Shown here: positions 45,772 to 56,976 of the stretch, in pieces
How positions within the stretch are numbered: position 1 is the stretch's first letter
Layout: every line of letters starts with the position of its first letter
DNA from: Siphonodentalium dalli
Taxonomy: Eukaryota > Mollusca > Scaphopoda > Gadilida > Siphonodentaliidae
DNA: 64,000 nucleotides
Direction of reading: 5' to 3'
NCBI GenBank assembly: GCA_032622095.1
Contig: CP136064.1
Coordinates: 148,120,864 to 148,184,863, forward strand
Notes under the pieces: model-generated
The model's database searches: none
The model's input: the letters and a program-made list of their open reading frames with translations, nothing else
Told to the model about the DNA's origin: nothing
Made by a program: the position numbers and the translations under genes

Positions 45772-45962
45772 TGTGAGGGATAGAGTATCTAACGACTGTT
45801 GTTGTGATGTATGCTGTATTAACGTATGTACAGATCTGACTACAATCAAGTTGGCTGCGCTAACGCGCTGTGGTGAGTACAATTAATTGGTATATGCTTA
45901 TAAGTGTTCACAGTAGAGTCACAGTCTTGTAAGCTAGGCCACACCTAAGCTAATCCACGACA
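45772..45962 (-). repeat. 5' LTR of the BEL/Pao element
   Basis: 191 bp. It differs from the 3' LTR by one substitution near the inner end (TGTGAGGG against TGTGAAGG, plus strand) and by 13 extra bases, CAATTAATTGGTA. Confidence 0.92.
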
Positions 45963-46065
45963 TACACAACGGGAGATAACTTTCTCACGAACATGAACAG
46001 CACTCCAGGCGCACGTGCCAAGGGAGCAATTATTAGTTTGCAAGATGACTCCCATAGTGGGCGCT

Positions 46066-47170
46066 TTATTTCACTTAAGTGAAATAAACGCCATCTACCG
46101 GTCATCGATAGATGTCATTTATTTTACTTAAGTAAAATTAACGCATTATTTTACTTAAAGGGGTACTGTACGCCATTTTCATTAAATTTCCGGTGACAAC
46201 AACGATCTAATATCGATAATATATAGAAACATAAGTAATTTGAGTCGAAGATGTATTCTGTAAACGCTCAGGTTAATAGGCTATCTTAAAATTTAATAAT
46301 TTAAAAGTTAATAATTTGATATAAATTGAATTTATGACTGGAGCCATAAAATGGCGTCAATTAAATTACGAATTACCGTAATCAAAAACAGTAATTGAGG
46401 GATACTGGATTTTAAACCGATCGCACACACGATCGCTTAAAATATTATGATGATACGGGGAGAACACTCAAGCCACTCACTGACTAGCGATGATACAATA
46501 ACTTAAATGATTATATGGGACTAGTATGCATATAATAAAACTTTTATTTGATTCATTTGGTTGAAAACTTTACAAAAATTACTCGACAACGACAATTTGT
46601 ATTTTTGCATTCCGGTAAATTTGTCATCCGTAACATGACTTCGTACTCAACATACTTTCAAATAATGGAAAAATTGTTACCTTATTCTCCGACTCGGCGA
46701 CTATAGAAACCAACAACAACATTTGGCGTACAGTACCCCTTTAAGTAGAATTCTTTTTTACTTAAGTAAAATAAAAAATGACCTTTATTTTACTTAAGTA
46801 AAAAAGAATTCTACTTAAGTTAAAACATGGTTAATTTTAACCGCTATTTAATATTAATTTTACTTAAGTAAAATAAAATTACACTTTATTTTACTTAAGT
46901 GAAATAAAATGTCATTTTATTTCACTTAAGTGAAATAACGGTCATTTTTTATTTTACTTGAGTAAAAAAGAATTTTACTTAAGTAAAATTAACCATGTTT
47001 TAACTTAAGTAGAATTCGTTTTTACTTAAGTAAAATAAAAAATGACCTTTATTTTACTTATGTAAAAAAGAATTCTACTTAAGTAAAATAATGCGTTAAT
47101 TTTACTTAAGTAAAATAAATGACATATATCGATGACCGGTAGATGGCGTTTATTTCACTTAAGTGAAATA
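46066..47170. repeat. ACTTAAGT palindrome array 2 (interrupted)
   Basis: About fourteen ACTTAAGT palindromes and a few one-base variants (ACTTGAGT, ACTTATGT), with GAATTC or AAAAAGAATT spacers. It shares blocks with array 1. A 582-bp element splits one palindrome at its TTAA core. Confidence 0.85.
46159..46740. mobile_element. TTAA-type MITE inserted in an ACTTAAGT palindrome
   Basis: The ends AGGGGTACTGTACGCCA and TGGCGTACAGTACCCCT are perfect inverted copies, flanked by TTAA (46155-46158 and 46741-46744). Flanks read TTTTACTTAA on the left and TTAAGTAGAA on the right, so the target was the centre of a palindrome. TTAA with AGGG termini suggests Kolobok or piggyBac type. Non-coding. Confidence 0.9.
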
Positions 47171-47439
47171 AAGCGCCCACTATGGGAGTCATCTTGCAAA
47201 CTAATAATTGCTCCCTTGGCACGTGCGCCTGGAGTGCTGTTCATGTTCGTGAGAAAGTTATCTAGTGTTTGTGCTGATTTTTTTTCGAAATTGGCCAATA
47301 AAAAAATTAATTTGACCAAACTTTCTTTTTAACCCAAATGGATACGGGAAGCTATAATTCAAAAGCGTTGAAAAGATAGACAATCCCGACGAAGTTAGGC
47401 GACGAAAGTATTTCGTACTTCGGAAATATCATACCATGC

Positions 47440-48004
47440 AAACCTGCCTCCCGTCTAATAACAACCTGGCTTCACACCTTTTACAAAGAATACCTGCAGA
47501 AGCTAAAGGACCTTCGCGATATTTACTCTGTCCTTGGGCAAGTGATTTTCATGGGTGATTTTAATGGAAATCTCAACAAACGTAACTCGCGCAATCTTGA
47601 ATTTGCAAAATGCATTCAAAAATGTAAATTAATCTCTATAAACAGCAACGCTATTTGCAGAGGGGCACAATCGACTTTCGTACCCGCGGTCGGTGGCGTC
47701 GGAACAACCATTGATCATATTCTTATTTCGATGCACAGTATACATAGGATATCTCATGCAGAAGTACTAGATGACGCCACACTGAACGTTTCCAACCACC
47801 GACCGATATTCATGAGACTGGAATGTAACCAATACGAATCAGAACCAAACCGGAAGCCTCTCAATTACAATTATTATTGGGATAAGATACAAACATCACC
47901 TGAAATAATAATTAATTACCAGGCAATGTTGAACTCAAAATTTTCGTATAGCGCAATCGACAGTGTTGAGAACCTTAATCAGTGCTACGATCGCCTAGTT
48001 GGAA
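47440..48004 (+). pseudogene. LINE endonuclease domain, partial
   Basis: After a frameshift near 47478 the frame runs to the insertion point. FMGDFNGN and GTTIDHILIS belong to the exonuclease-endonuclease-phosphatase fold that nicks target DNA for LINE integration. The final motif reads VSNHRPI, with Asn where catalytic Asp is usual (SDH), which should weaken or abolish cutting. The domain's first third is missing. The frame continues 80 codons into the inserted element by chance. Confidence 0.8.
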
Positions 48005-48429
48005 CACAGGAGCTTGGAATTTGGTCAAAACCCCTCTTTTATTGGCGGAACCACCACCCGGGACCAAAGGTCACGGAAGGAACGAAACAGAAAATTGTTG
48101 CCACCTATTTTGAACTCAATTGTATTCCTACAAAAAATATATTTTCACTAAAAACTTTTGGTACCTCTTACACCTTAGATGCCAATCTACAACATTCCAT
48201 AGGTATATTTTTCCAGTTCTTCGAAAACCTCACTTTATTTCGGTAATGTATTGTAAATTCACCAACGAACACAAATCTGCGACACATACATCACCCGTTC
48301 TAGAATCTGAGTAGCGGAACTGGTACCAAAATATGCGGAAACTTTAAAACTATGATCCGGAGACGGATAGCATGAAAGTATCGTTTATAATTTCGAACAT
48401 AGCTGCTGATTACATGTTTATTACATGAG

Positions 48430-49078
48430 CGTACCGATGCACTGATCATCATGAACTTTTTGATGGATGATAACATTGGCGTCTAGATGGGAACGAATTA
48501 TTTTGGGCTCATTTGCATAAAAACATGGCCACTGGCAGCCATCGTGGATTTAAGTGATAATACTAGATAAATCTTAATCAATTACACAGCCTAGAGCCTG
48601 TGTCGATGCTACTATATCATCACGAAATTGTTCATCGATCATGACATTGATATATAGACGACACCGAGTCATTTTGGGCTTATTTGCATGAAAAAAATGG
48701 CCGCCAACAGCCATCTTGGATTTCAAAATTGCATCATTTAGCACCGTGGGCAAGAGGTCGCAGTGTTGGTCCGATCATAATTAAATTTGTCACGGAGGTT
48801 GACATTGACATATAGATGGGAACGAGTCATTTTGCTGTGAATTCTCAAAGAAACATGGCCGCCGTCGGATTTCAGCGACAACACCGCATATATAATTAAA
48901 TCAATAACACTGTCTAGAGCCTAGGCCTATGTCGATGAACCGATCATCGTCAAATTGTTCATGGGTCATGACATTGGTATCAAAATGAGAACGAATCATT
49001 GCTAGAGACTGTAACATTGGTGCGATCGTCGTGTAATTAGTCATAGAAACATGGCCGCCGTCGGATTTCAGTCACTCG
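48430..49078 (+). repeat. tandem repeat of about 170 bp, four diverged copies
   Basis: Each unit has CGATCATCnTGAA-like, GACATTGnnATnnAnATG, GGGAACGAnTCATTTTG and AAACATGGCCGCC words, mostly followed by CAGCCATCnTGGATTT or GTCGGATTTCAG. It lies inside the 6.4 kb element's left part. Confidence 0.65.
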
Positions 49079-49486
49079 TTTCATCGACCATGAAAGTTAC
49101 GCCGATGGGGTCATTGTTACAAGACTCCGGTCAGTGACGGTCACATTCGTAGCAAGTGTAGCCAGCTTATTTCACCGGCGATCACATTCGTAGTCAGCTT
49201 TTCTAATTCGTGGTTTATATTGCCCGAAATATGACGCCATCACGTTCGTGACTAAAATGTCGACGTCATGCTCCAAAACTGACTTCGTTTATCAACTTAT
49301 ATTGGAATATAATTCGAGCATTCCAACGACATTGATCCGAAACATCAGGTTATAAATGAACTTATATCAAAACTAAATTCAAGTTGTTTTCATCCACCAA
49401 CTCAGAGAAATTAGATTAACCTGATCGTGCATGTTCATTGAGGCTCGCCTGAATATGAAAAGCTGGCTACAAATGTGATCGCCATA

Positions 49487-50009
49487 CACTCTTAGAACAA
49501 ATGTGTATAATTACTACACAAAATGTGTTACATTTGATCTTAAACAAAATTGTGTAGAAATGACACATGACATATAATTATTAAATGTGTCGGTGGAATA
49601 TCATCAACGTTGAATATGATTGAATATATGAGTGTATCATAGTTATTAGATGAAATGTGTTCTATTGGAGACACAAAACTCGTAAAGGCTACCACAGAAC
49701 AAACAATTGGCAGCAGCTTTAAACTTTGTTATACACTATGTTTGTGTAAAAACTGAACAACACATAATTGTGTAGCACAAAGTTTTAAAGCAGCTGCCAT
49801 TTTTTTATTATGGCAGCTTTTACGAGGTTTATGTCTCAAATAGAACATATCTCATTTATTAAATATAATATACTAACATATTCACTCATATTCAATGTTG
49901 AGAAAATTCCACCGACACATTTATGTCATGTTGCATTTCTACACAATTTTGTTTAAGATCAAATGTAACACATATTGTGTAGTACTTATACACATTTGTT
50001 CTAAGAGTG
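49487..50009. mobile_element. TA-type MITE (Tc1/mariner-like ends), 523 bp
   Basis: The termini CACTCTTAGAACAAATGTG and their complement are flanked by TA (49485-49486 and 50010-50011). Copy A at 35.4 kb has the empty site CTATGG, which reads CCATAG in this orientation with a single TA. The body is itself a long imperfect palindrome with mirrored TAATTATGTGT-like and AAAGTTTAAAGCAGC words. Confidence 0.9.
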
Positions 50010-50042
50010 TAGAAAAGCTGGCTAAATTTGTGATCGATTAAA

Positions 50043-52798
50043 CAAGACAGTCAATGACTGTGGGGTCGCTCACCAGACTGCAAAGACGGATAAGACTGGG
50101 ACTCTGGAGACCACAACAGTCAGAACTTTTCATAATCACTTTAAAAGAAGTAGATCTAAACAGGATATGTGGCCAAATTACCAAATGTACACTACTAGTT
50201 CTTGGCTCTGCCATACATATTTTAAGAATTACTATGTTGTGAAATAGTTATGTCTCTGGCAATGCCCTTATTCGACTTTGTGATGCCATTTTCACAAATC
50301 TGTCACCCAAGGTAATTTCCTACTAAATATAAGCAAAATAGGCCATTTCATTCCTGCATAGAAGACGTATGATGAATTGCTATGGAGAGAAAGAGTAATG
50401 TAGCTGGCCTTGCACCTACTTGACCTGGTGACCCTGATTAAACAAATCTGAATCACACATCACCAAAGGAGCTTCAATATTAAATGTGAACTAAATAGAG
50501 CTGGTGGTTCTTTCAAAGAACACTTTTCAAGTTTGCCAAATATGTTCTGGTGAAGTGGTGGGTGTGGGAGAGTTAAATGTCCTGTTGAAAGATTTGAACA
50601 ATACATATGATAGATTGATGTTGTAATTGGGAATTAATGACCTCTAGCAGATCTCCAGGAAATGTTTATAAAAATGTCAGACTTCACTTGCAATTTATAA
50701 TATTTTGTGGAGTTATGTCCCTGCCCACATTTGACCCAGTGACCTCATTTGAACAAATCTGAATGTGAGTCACCTGGGCAATATCCACACCAACTATGAA
50801 CCCATTCGGTCTTATGGTTCCAGAGGAGAAGTTTAAAGAATTGTTGACGGACGGACGAGGAGTGATGACTATAGCTCCACCAGAGACTTTGTCTCAGGTG
50901 AGCCAAAAACTATTGAAATTATAGAATGACTCCCCCCCCCCCCCCACTTTGGATCCCAAAATGCAACATAATTCAAACTTTTTTAATGGAAGGGGAAGAA
51001 CTCCATCTTTAATATATAGAGTTATTCCCCCCTGCATTGAAAATAATTTAGCTTTTTACTGCAATCTAGATGACAAAACTCTTTGGCAACTCAATAAAAA
51101 CAACATGTCCACAGTTTATTATACTGGATAAGTTGATAATACAATGTTTTGGAGCTTGCTCTTTCAAATGGTATATAATATGCCATATATTTTATATAAT
51201 GTAATCTGGGGGTTAAAAAATTAAGTAGTTTACTATTTTATATTCATTTTAGTCTATATAATTAATTTTGAGAAAACAAATTACATCTCATTGAATAAAT
51301 CTGCTAATTCCACCCCTCAACCCATGGGGACATCCCTGCAAGAATAGGACATCTGTGATTTATTGGATGCTTGTCTACATTTGCCTAACAATATTTCCTT
51401 AACCTTGAAAGCCAGTGCATTCTCTTAGGTGAGGCTACCTATGGGACACTCACATATATATAAGACAATGCACTGGCATGATACTAGTACTTTGTTATAA
51501 AATAATAAATATTGGACAAATATTAAAACTAGGAGCTCATTTCTCTTGATCAATGGTCTATTATTTTATATTCATTTTATTTTAGTATATGTAATTGGTT
51601 TTGGAAAAACAATTACATCTCAATGAACAAATCTGAGAAATTTGCCCCCTCCCCAAACATATGTGGGGACATCCCTGCGAGAATACCGGTAGGACATGTG
51701 TGATTTATTTGGATGTCTGACCATATTGGCCTAACAATATTTCCTTGATCTTGAACCCCAGTGTATTCTCTTATATATAGGATAATACACTGGTGCAGGG
51801 TCTTTATTGCTGTACCAGCATAGCTCTGGTAATGAAATGGTTAATACTAATGCTATTATAAAATGTGTACACTGTCAAACAGTTAGAGTTGTATTTGAGA
51901 TTGCTGTAAACACATAGGATTAAATTTCATTCACAGACAACTTTCTCTCTTACCCTGATAACTGGATATTGAGATAAAAGTTAATTACTTTATAATGACT
52001 GGACACACAGCTGTGAGCACTGTGAGAATTAAGGCTGGTCAGTTCCTGGCATGTCATATAACTAAAGTGTCCTTTTAATGGGGTGAACCTTGCAGGGATC
52101 TCTGGTGTGGGGTGGCATGGACATGCAGTGGTGGGGGAGGTGGGGGTGGAGGGGGGGGGGCAAGGGTTTAAAACAAGGATTTGAATTAACTTTTTTTTAA
52201 GAGTTATGTCCCTGGGCCCTGGCTCTGCCCCTATTTGACCCAGTGACCCCATTTGAACAAATCTGAACCCCAGTCACACAAGGACTCTCCATACCAAATG
52301 TAAGCTAAATCGGTCAAATGGTTCAAAAGAAGAAGTCATTCTAAGAATTACTATGGAGGAATAGAGTTATGGCCCTGGTTTCTCAACTAATCAACCTGGT
52401 GACCTCATTTTAACAAATCTGAATGTGAGTCAACTAGGGAACATCCACACCAAATATGAATCCATACGGCCTTATAGTTCAGTAAAAGAAGTCGTTCTAA
52501 GAATTACTATGGAGGAATAGAGTTATGGCCCTGCTTTCACAACTATTCCACCCAGTGACCTCATTTGAACAAATCTGAATGTGATTCACCTAGGGAACAT
52601 CCACACCAAATATGAACACGTTAAGTCTTACGGTTCGGGACGAGAAGATGATTGTTGACGGACGGACGGACGGACGGACGGACGGACGGACGGACGGACG
52701 GACGGACAGACGGACGGTCAGACGGACGGACGGACGGACGACGGACGAGGAGTGATGACTATAGCTCCACCGGAGACTTCGTCTCAGGTGAGCTAAAA
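50043..52798. mobile_element. insertion of GACG-tract mollusc-type repeats
   Basis: By comparison with copy A, this block is inserted in an A-run. Two units end alike: GACGAGGAGTGATGACTATAG, CTCCACCnGAGACTT, GTCTCAGGTGAGCnAAAAA (about 50910 and 52798). Before each end are repeated modules with GAGTTATGnCCCTG, GACCnnGTGACC, TTTGAACAAATCTGAA and CCACACCAAnTATGAA. Non-coding. I infer a SINE-like or other non-autonomous family common in molluscs. Confidence 0.6.
52654..52742. repeat. (GACG)n microsatellite
   Basis: About 20 GACG units with a few ACAG or GTCA interruptions. Confidence 0.9.
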
Positions 52799-52862
52799 AC
52801 CTGGCTACGAATGTGATCGGATCGCGGAGCCTTGTGACAGTGACCCCATCAGCGAAAGTTAC

Positions 52863-54136
52863 ATTAAGTAATGTTTTTAATATTTGTTTGGTATTTTTGA
52901 TTTTGAGAAAAACAATGCCGATGGTGGCTAGCTGTCTTCAATTTAAAAATTGAATTTCCAATTCATGAGCACAGGCTATATAATCATATGCATAAAGCCA
53001 TTCTTTGAGAGTTTTGGTGCTGATTCGTTACGACACACGATCGAGTCACGAGTGACGTATACTATTTATAGATCCTGGAACCGGTACAGTTGACAATACT
53101 TATAGTTGCTTATTAAATAAAATTTATGTTAGCGAGTTTATCACTAACTCAAATTTATAAACTAGTTATTCGGTAAACCAGTTTGTATTATATACAACTT
53201 GCAAACGCACAAATAAAACGTATACTGTGAAGAATACGCAGGTTAATTTTGTGCTCTTACATTAAAGAATCTTATTACATTTTGTTACTGTATTTGGCAT
53301 ATTAATGGCGAGTTTTTGTACCCTACATTGACAAATTTGAATTTCGCGAAACTAAACACTCGTTCTATATATGCATGGCCAATATCGTTACCTAACTCAA
53401 GAAAAATGTCTTCTCTCATCAACTAAGACATATATTTGTTCGTCAGAACTAGTAAAAAACAGAATTTGATGTGGAAATAATTAAGATAGTCTGGCAACGA
53501 ATCTGCACCAAAACGCACAAATGAATCGCTTCATGCATAGGCATATATACCAGGCCTCCCCGTGAGTCTATATATCTTTTTCTTCTACTTCGTGATATTC
53601 GACCAGTAATCAGTTGGTTGATTACTATTACTATTATATGATGGATATTTTAGGCCTATACAACGGAGCGCGACACAAGCTCCTATGAGATAGAGAGGGA
53701 GCTAGAGAGTTTTGGTCCCTGTATGACCAATCATTGCAACCAGTAGCATTACAAAGTCAAGTAGTACATATAGGCCTACCTGTACATAACGAACATAAAA
53801 CAAGAAGAAAAAAACAATACCAGGTGGTCGTGCCATAAATAGAAATAAATTAAATATGAAATATATGTACAAATTACAATTCAGTCTAATGAAGAACAGC
53901 AGACACAGAAAAATACAGAAATTTTCAGGACAATGCACAAAACATCAGGATTAGATCTTCAAAAACGAGCATAGTATGACGCAAACATAAACAGATTTAA
54001 GTTTTCTGGCGCCTAAGTTCGAAAACCGCACGCACTTTCAAATATTTTTGAATTTCGCGGGCTTTAAATTTAGGTTTCGATTTTATTTCGTTCCGACTTT
54101 GTTATTCCGGAAAAATGGTTTTGTGCCATTTGTCAT
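52863..54136. other. right inner part of the 6.4 kb element, no gene
   Basis: AT-rich sequence without repeats that I can define. The frame at 53702-53938 is hydrophobic by base composition and has no support. Confidence 0.4.
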
Positions 54137-54449
54137 TCAGATTCCAGAACGGGTGATGTAGGTGTCGCAGATTTGTGTCCGTTGGTGAATTTACAATACA
54201 TTACCGAAATAAAGTGAGGTTTTCGAAGAACTGGAAAAATATACCTATGGAATGTTGTAGATTGGCATCTAAGGTGTAAGAGGTACCAAAAGTTTTTAGT
54301 GAAAATATATTTTTTGTAGGAATACAGTTGAGTTCAAAATAGATGGCAACAATTTTCTTTTTCGTTCCTTCCGTGACCTTTGGTCCCTGGTGGTGGTTCC
54401 GCCAATAAAAGAGTGGTTTTGACCAAATTCCAAGCTCCTGTGATTGGAA

Positions 54450-56976
54450 CCATACACGAAGCTGCAAGAGAAACAATCCCTTCCAAAACATTCAACCGTC
54501 ACCTTAAACCATTTTGGGATAATACTTTAACTTTACTACACAAAGATATGAAACTGAATAGACGCGCATGGCTCGCAGCCGGTAGACCCCGCGACATAAA
54601 CGACCCAACGTATCAGAGATACAAGGAATCAAAACGTCTATTTCGTCAGCGTCTCAGACAATCCAATGAGAAACATCTACGCGATGTCGACCAAAAGTTC
54701 GACAAATTGGCCGAAGTTGACATCAACAGTTTCTTTAGAGAGTTTAACAAGAGACGCTCCAGTAGAGGGGCGACATCCAACAACTTATTTGAAATTGATG
54801 GCTCTACACTTAGGGAACCTGCACAAATAATTGACGCATGGGCTGATTATCTGGAGACACTTTATTCTCCCCTTGATGATGGCACATTCAACCCTTCACA
54901 TTTTCGCGATGACCCTTCTGATCTTGATTCATTGCTTACGTATAGTATCACAAAGGAAGAGGTCAAATGTGCACTCAACACTGTCAAAAGAGGCAAAGCC
55001 CCAGGAACCGACAATATCTCCTATGAACATTTAATATATGGAGGGGAATTTCTTCTATATAATGTCGCACGCATATTATCCAAAATGTTGGAATTCAACC
55101 ACATTCCAGATCAAGCCAAACGCGGAATCATGATACCCCTACATAAGGGAGGGAACAAAAGCAAAACAAAGTTCGACAACAGTTTCTATCGTACCATAAC
55201 GTTACTCCCCGTGTTGTATAAACTACTGGAGAAAATAATTTTACTTCGTATAGAATCCGTCACACCAGAGTTGATAAAAGTACACCCACTTCAGAATGGC
55301 TTCCAGAAAGGGGTAAGCAGCATGAATACGTCTTTCATGATCCATGAGAGCATCACGTATACCTTGGAAAATCATAGTCCCCTATTTTCATGTTTTCTGG
55401 ACACTCGCAAAGCATTCGACACTGTTTGGATTAACGGGCTACTCATAAAACTGTACGATAGAGGATTCTCGGGTAAAATATGGCACATTTTTAAAGCTTT
55501 ATTTCTGAATACCTAGTGTGCAGTCCGCTTTAATAACCGCACATCTAGATTGGTCGACACGCAACAAGGTACCAAACAAGGAAGAATTCTCTTTCCTCTA
55601 TTTTATATGATATTTATTGATGACCTTTTGTATCAGCTTGAGTCGTGTCAGTATGGTCTGTCTTTGAACTCTATTAGTTGTGCCTGTCCCACCAAGGCGG
55701 ACGATATGACACTATTGTCAATTACAGTGCCAGGTCTACAGTTCCTTTGTGATATATGTACCAAATACTCAAAGACATGGAGGTTTATGTACAACCAAGA
55801 TAAATGTAAAGTGGTCGTCTTCAATGAACTTGAAACCCTGCGTAAACACAGAACACACAATCAGTGGAATATTTGTGATAAACCAACAATGGAGTCCGAT
55901 AATATCAAACATCTCGGCATTGTGTTGCATAGAGACAATCACGTAACTCAATTTAGCGATATCATTCGAGACAAAAATCGGTCAGTTTATCTCATGTTAA
56001 GCAACGCTGGGATGTATTCAGGGGCAATATCTCCTCCTAGCTCGAAAATTATATATGAATCAATAGTCATGCCAACCAGCCTTTACGGTTCCGAACTGTT
56101 GTGCAACATATCATCAGCAAACGTGCTAAAACTAGAAAGAGCCCACAGATTTTGCTTGAAACAAATGCAAGGACTCCCACCACGTACTAGAACAGATGTC
56201 GTTCAGGGACTTATGGGAATAGGCACACTTGTTTCCATCATAGACAAACGCAAACTCACTTTTTTGCTAATCTCTGTCATACGCGTGATGACAAAAACTC
56301 AAAAAAGGTCTTCCAATCAAGATTAAATTACCACTTCACACATGGTAATCTTGGAGACTCATCATTCATATGTGAGATAAGAGATGTCGCTAACATATAT
56401 GGTCTGTATGATTACATTATAGAGTATGCACAGAACGGCACCTTCCCATCAAAAGAAATATGGAAAACCTTAGTGAAATCTAATATATATCTTAAACAAG
56501 AGCAAGCTTGGATATACAGAATGGAACAGGACGTGTCACTCGCCTCATTGTCAAACTGCTATACAACCTTAAATGTATCACCACTTTGGAATTTATGTCG
56601 AACCTCTCCTTTTCTGAAAAAAGAATGTATAATTGTGGGCAAGCTTCTTGCACAATCTATGATCCCGGAACTGGGAAAGTGCCACCTATGCAGCTCAACG
56701 TATAACAATGTTGTCGAACATGTCATTATTCACTGTTCTAATAACACCTTGATCATAATAAGGAATGATATATGGTATTCCATTCTTAATAACTTCAGCA
56801 TCGCGTGCTTTTTGGCTATCGATGAGATGCCCAGCCGAGAACAGTTAATGGTATTTCTGGCATGTGTGCCACCAGTAGTCAGCCGTCACATCGATTCACT
56901 GAATGATTTCATAGTGTTTCTTGTCAAAAGGACTTCCTTATTATGGAAAAAGTACTCGTCAACTTTACTCCAATGA
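54450..56976 (+). pseudogene. LINE reverse transcriptase and C-terminal region, broken
   Basis: The main frame resumes right after the inserted element. RT landmarks are FRTITLLP-type motif 2 (seen as FYRTITLLPVLYKLLEK), the LDTRKAFDTVW block carrying the first catalytic Asp, QQGTKQG and KADDMTLLS with the Asp pair. A TAG stop splits the RT at 55514-55516 in the same frame. A frameshift near 56315 moves the rest into another frame, which continues to 56976 with FPSKEIWKTLV and a CHLC then HVIIHC zinc-knuckle-like end. It copied its own RNA when intact. This copy cannot. Confidence 0.85.

Larger units (their letters stand above)
42588..45962 (-). mobile_element. BEL/Pao LTR retrotransposon, internally deleted, 3.4 kb
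   Basis: The two LTRs (45772-45962 is 5', 42588-42765 is 3') run TGTCGTGG to TCACA on the minus strand and differ by one substitution and one 13-bp indel. TACAC is duplicated at 42583-42587 and 45963-45967. A primer-binding candidate and a polypurine tract lie at the expected places. The single ORF keeps gag and protease but lacks the reverse transcriptase core, RNase H core and integrase. Full BEL elements are usually 5.5-7 kb. Near-identical LTRs point to recent insertion of an already gutted copy, presumably driven by enzymes from an intact relative. Confidence 0.92.
45973..47262. repeat. 1.3 kb inverted-repeat structure containing palindrome array 2
   Basis: The arms at 45973-46135 and 47108-47262 are inverted copies: AGATAACTTTCTCACGAAC to AGTGGGCGC, then the TTTCACTTAAGTGAAA block and GCCATCTACCGGTCATCGAT. 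The inside holds the second ACTTAAGT array and a TTAA-type MITE. The structure sits between the BEL element and the hAT-like left end. Confidence 0.75.
49101..52853. mobile_element. Mutator-like element copy B (9-bp TSD), expanded by two insertions
   Basis: The ends GCCGATGGGGTCATTG and CAGTGACCCCATCAGC match copy A at 35331-35805. GAAAGTTAC is duplicated at 49092-49100 and 52854-52862. Apart from two inserts (49487-50009 and about 50043-52798) the body is the reverse complement of copy A. Confidence 0.88.
48005..54442. mobile_element. 6.4 kb DNA element with 306-bp TIRs, TSD TTGGAA
   Basis: The TIRs, 48005-48310 and 54137-54442, begin CACAGGAGCTTGGAATTTGG and are almost identical. TTGGAA is repeated at 47999-48004 and 54444-54449. 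With one more base it would be GTTGGAA against ATTGGAA. The LINE coding frame is restored across one copy of the target, so the borders are firm. There is no transposase: the inside holds a tandem repeat, a Mutator-like element with further inserts, and non-coding sequence. The superfamily is unresolved. A 6-7 bp TSD with long TIRs is unusual. Confidence 0.85.

Noticed and set aside
48005-54442. Maverick/Polinton assignment for the 6.4 kb element because of its long TIRs and 6-bp TSD
   Set aside because: The element is too short, has no polymerase, integrase or capsid genes, and its ends start CACAGG rather than AG.
54201-54491. A 96-codon frame almost identical to the end of the frame at 47542-48246
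   Set aside because: It looks like a duplicated protein, but it is the two TIRs of the 6.4 kb element read in opposite directions.
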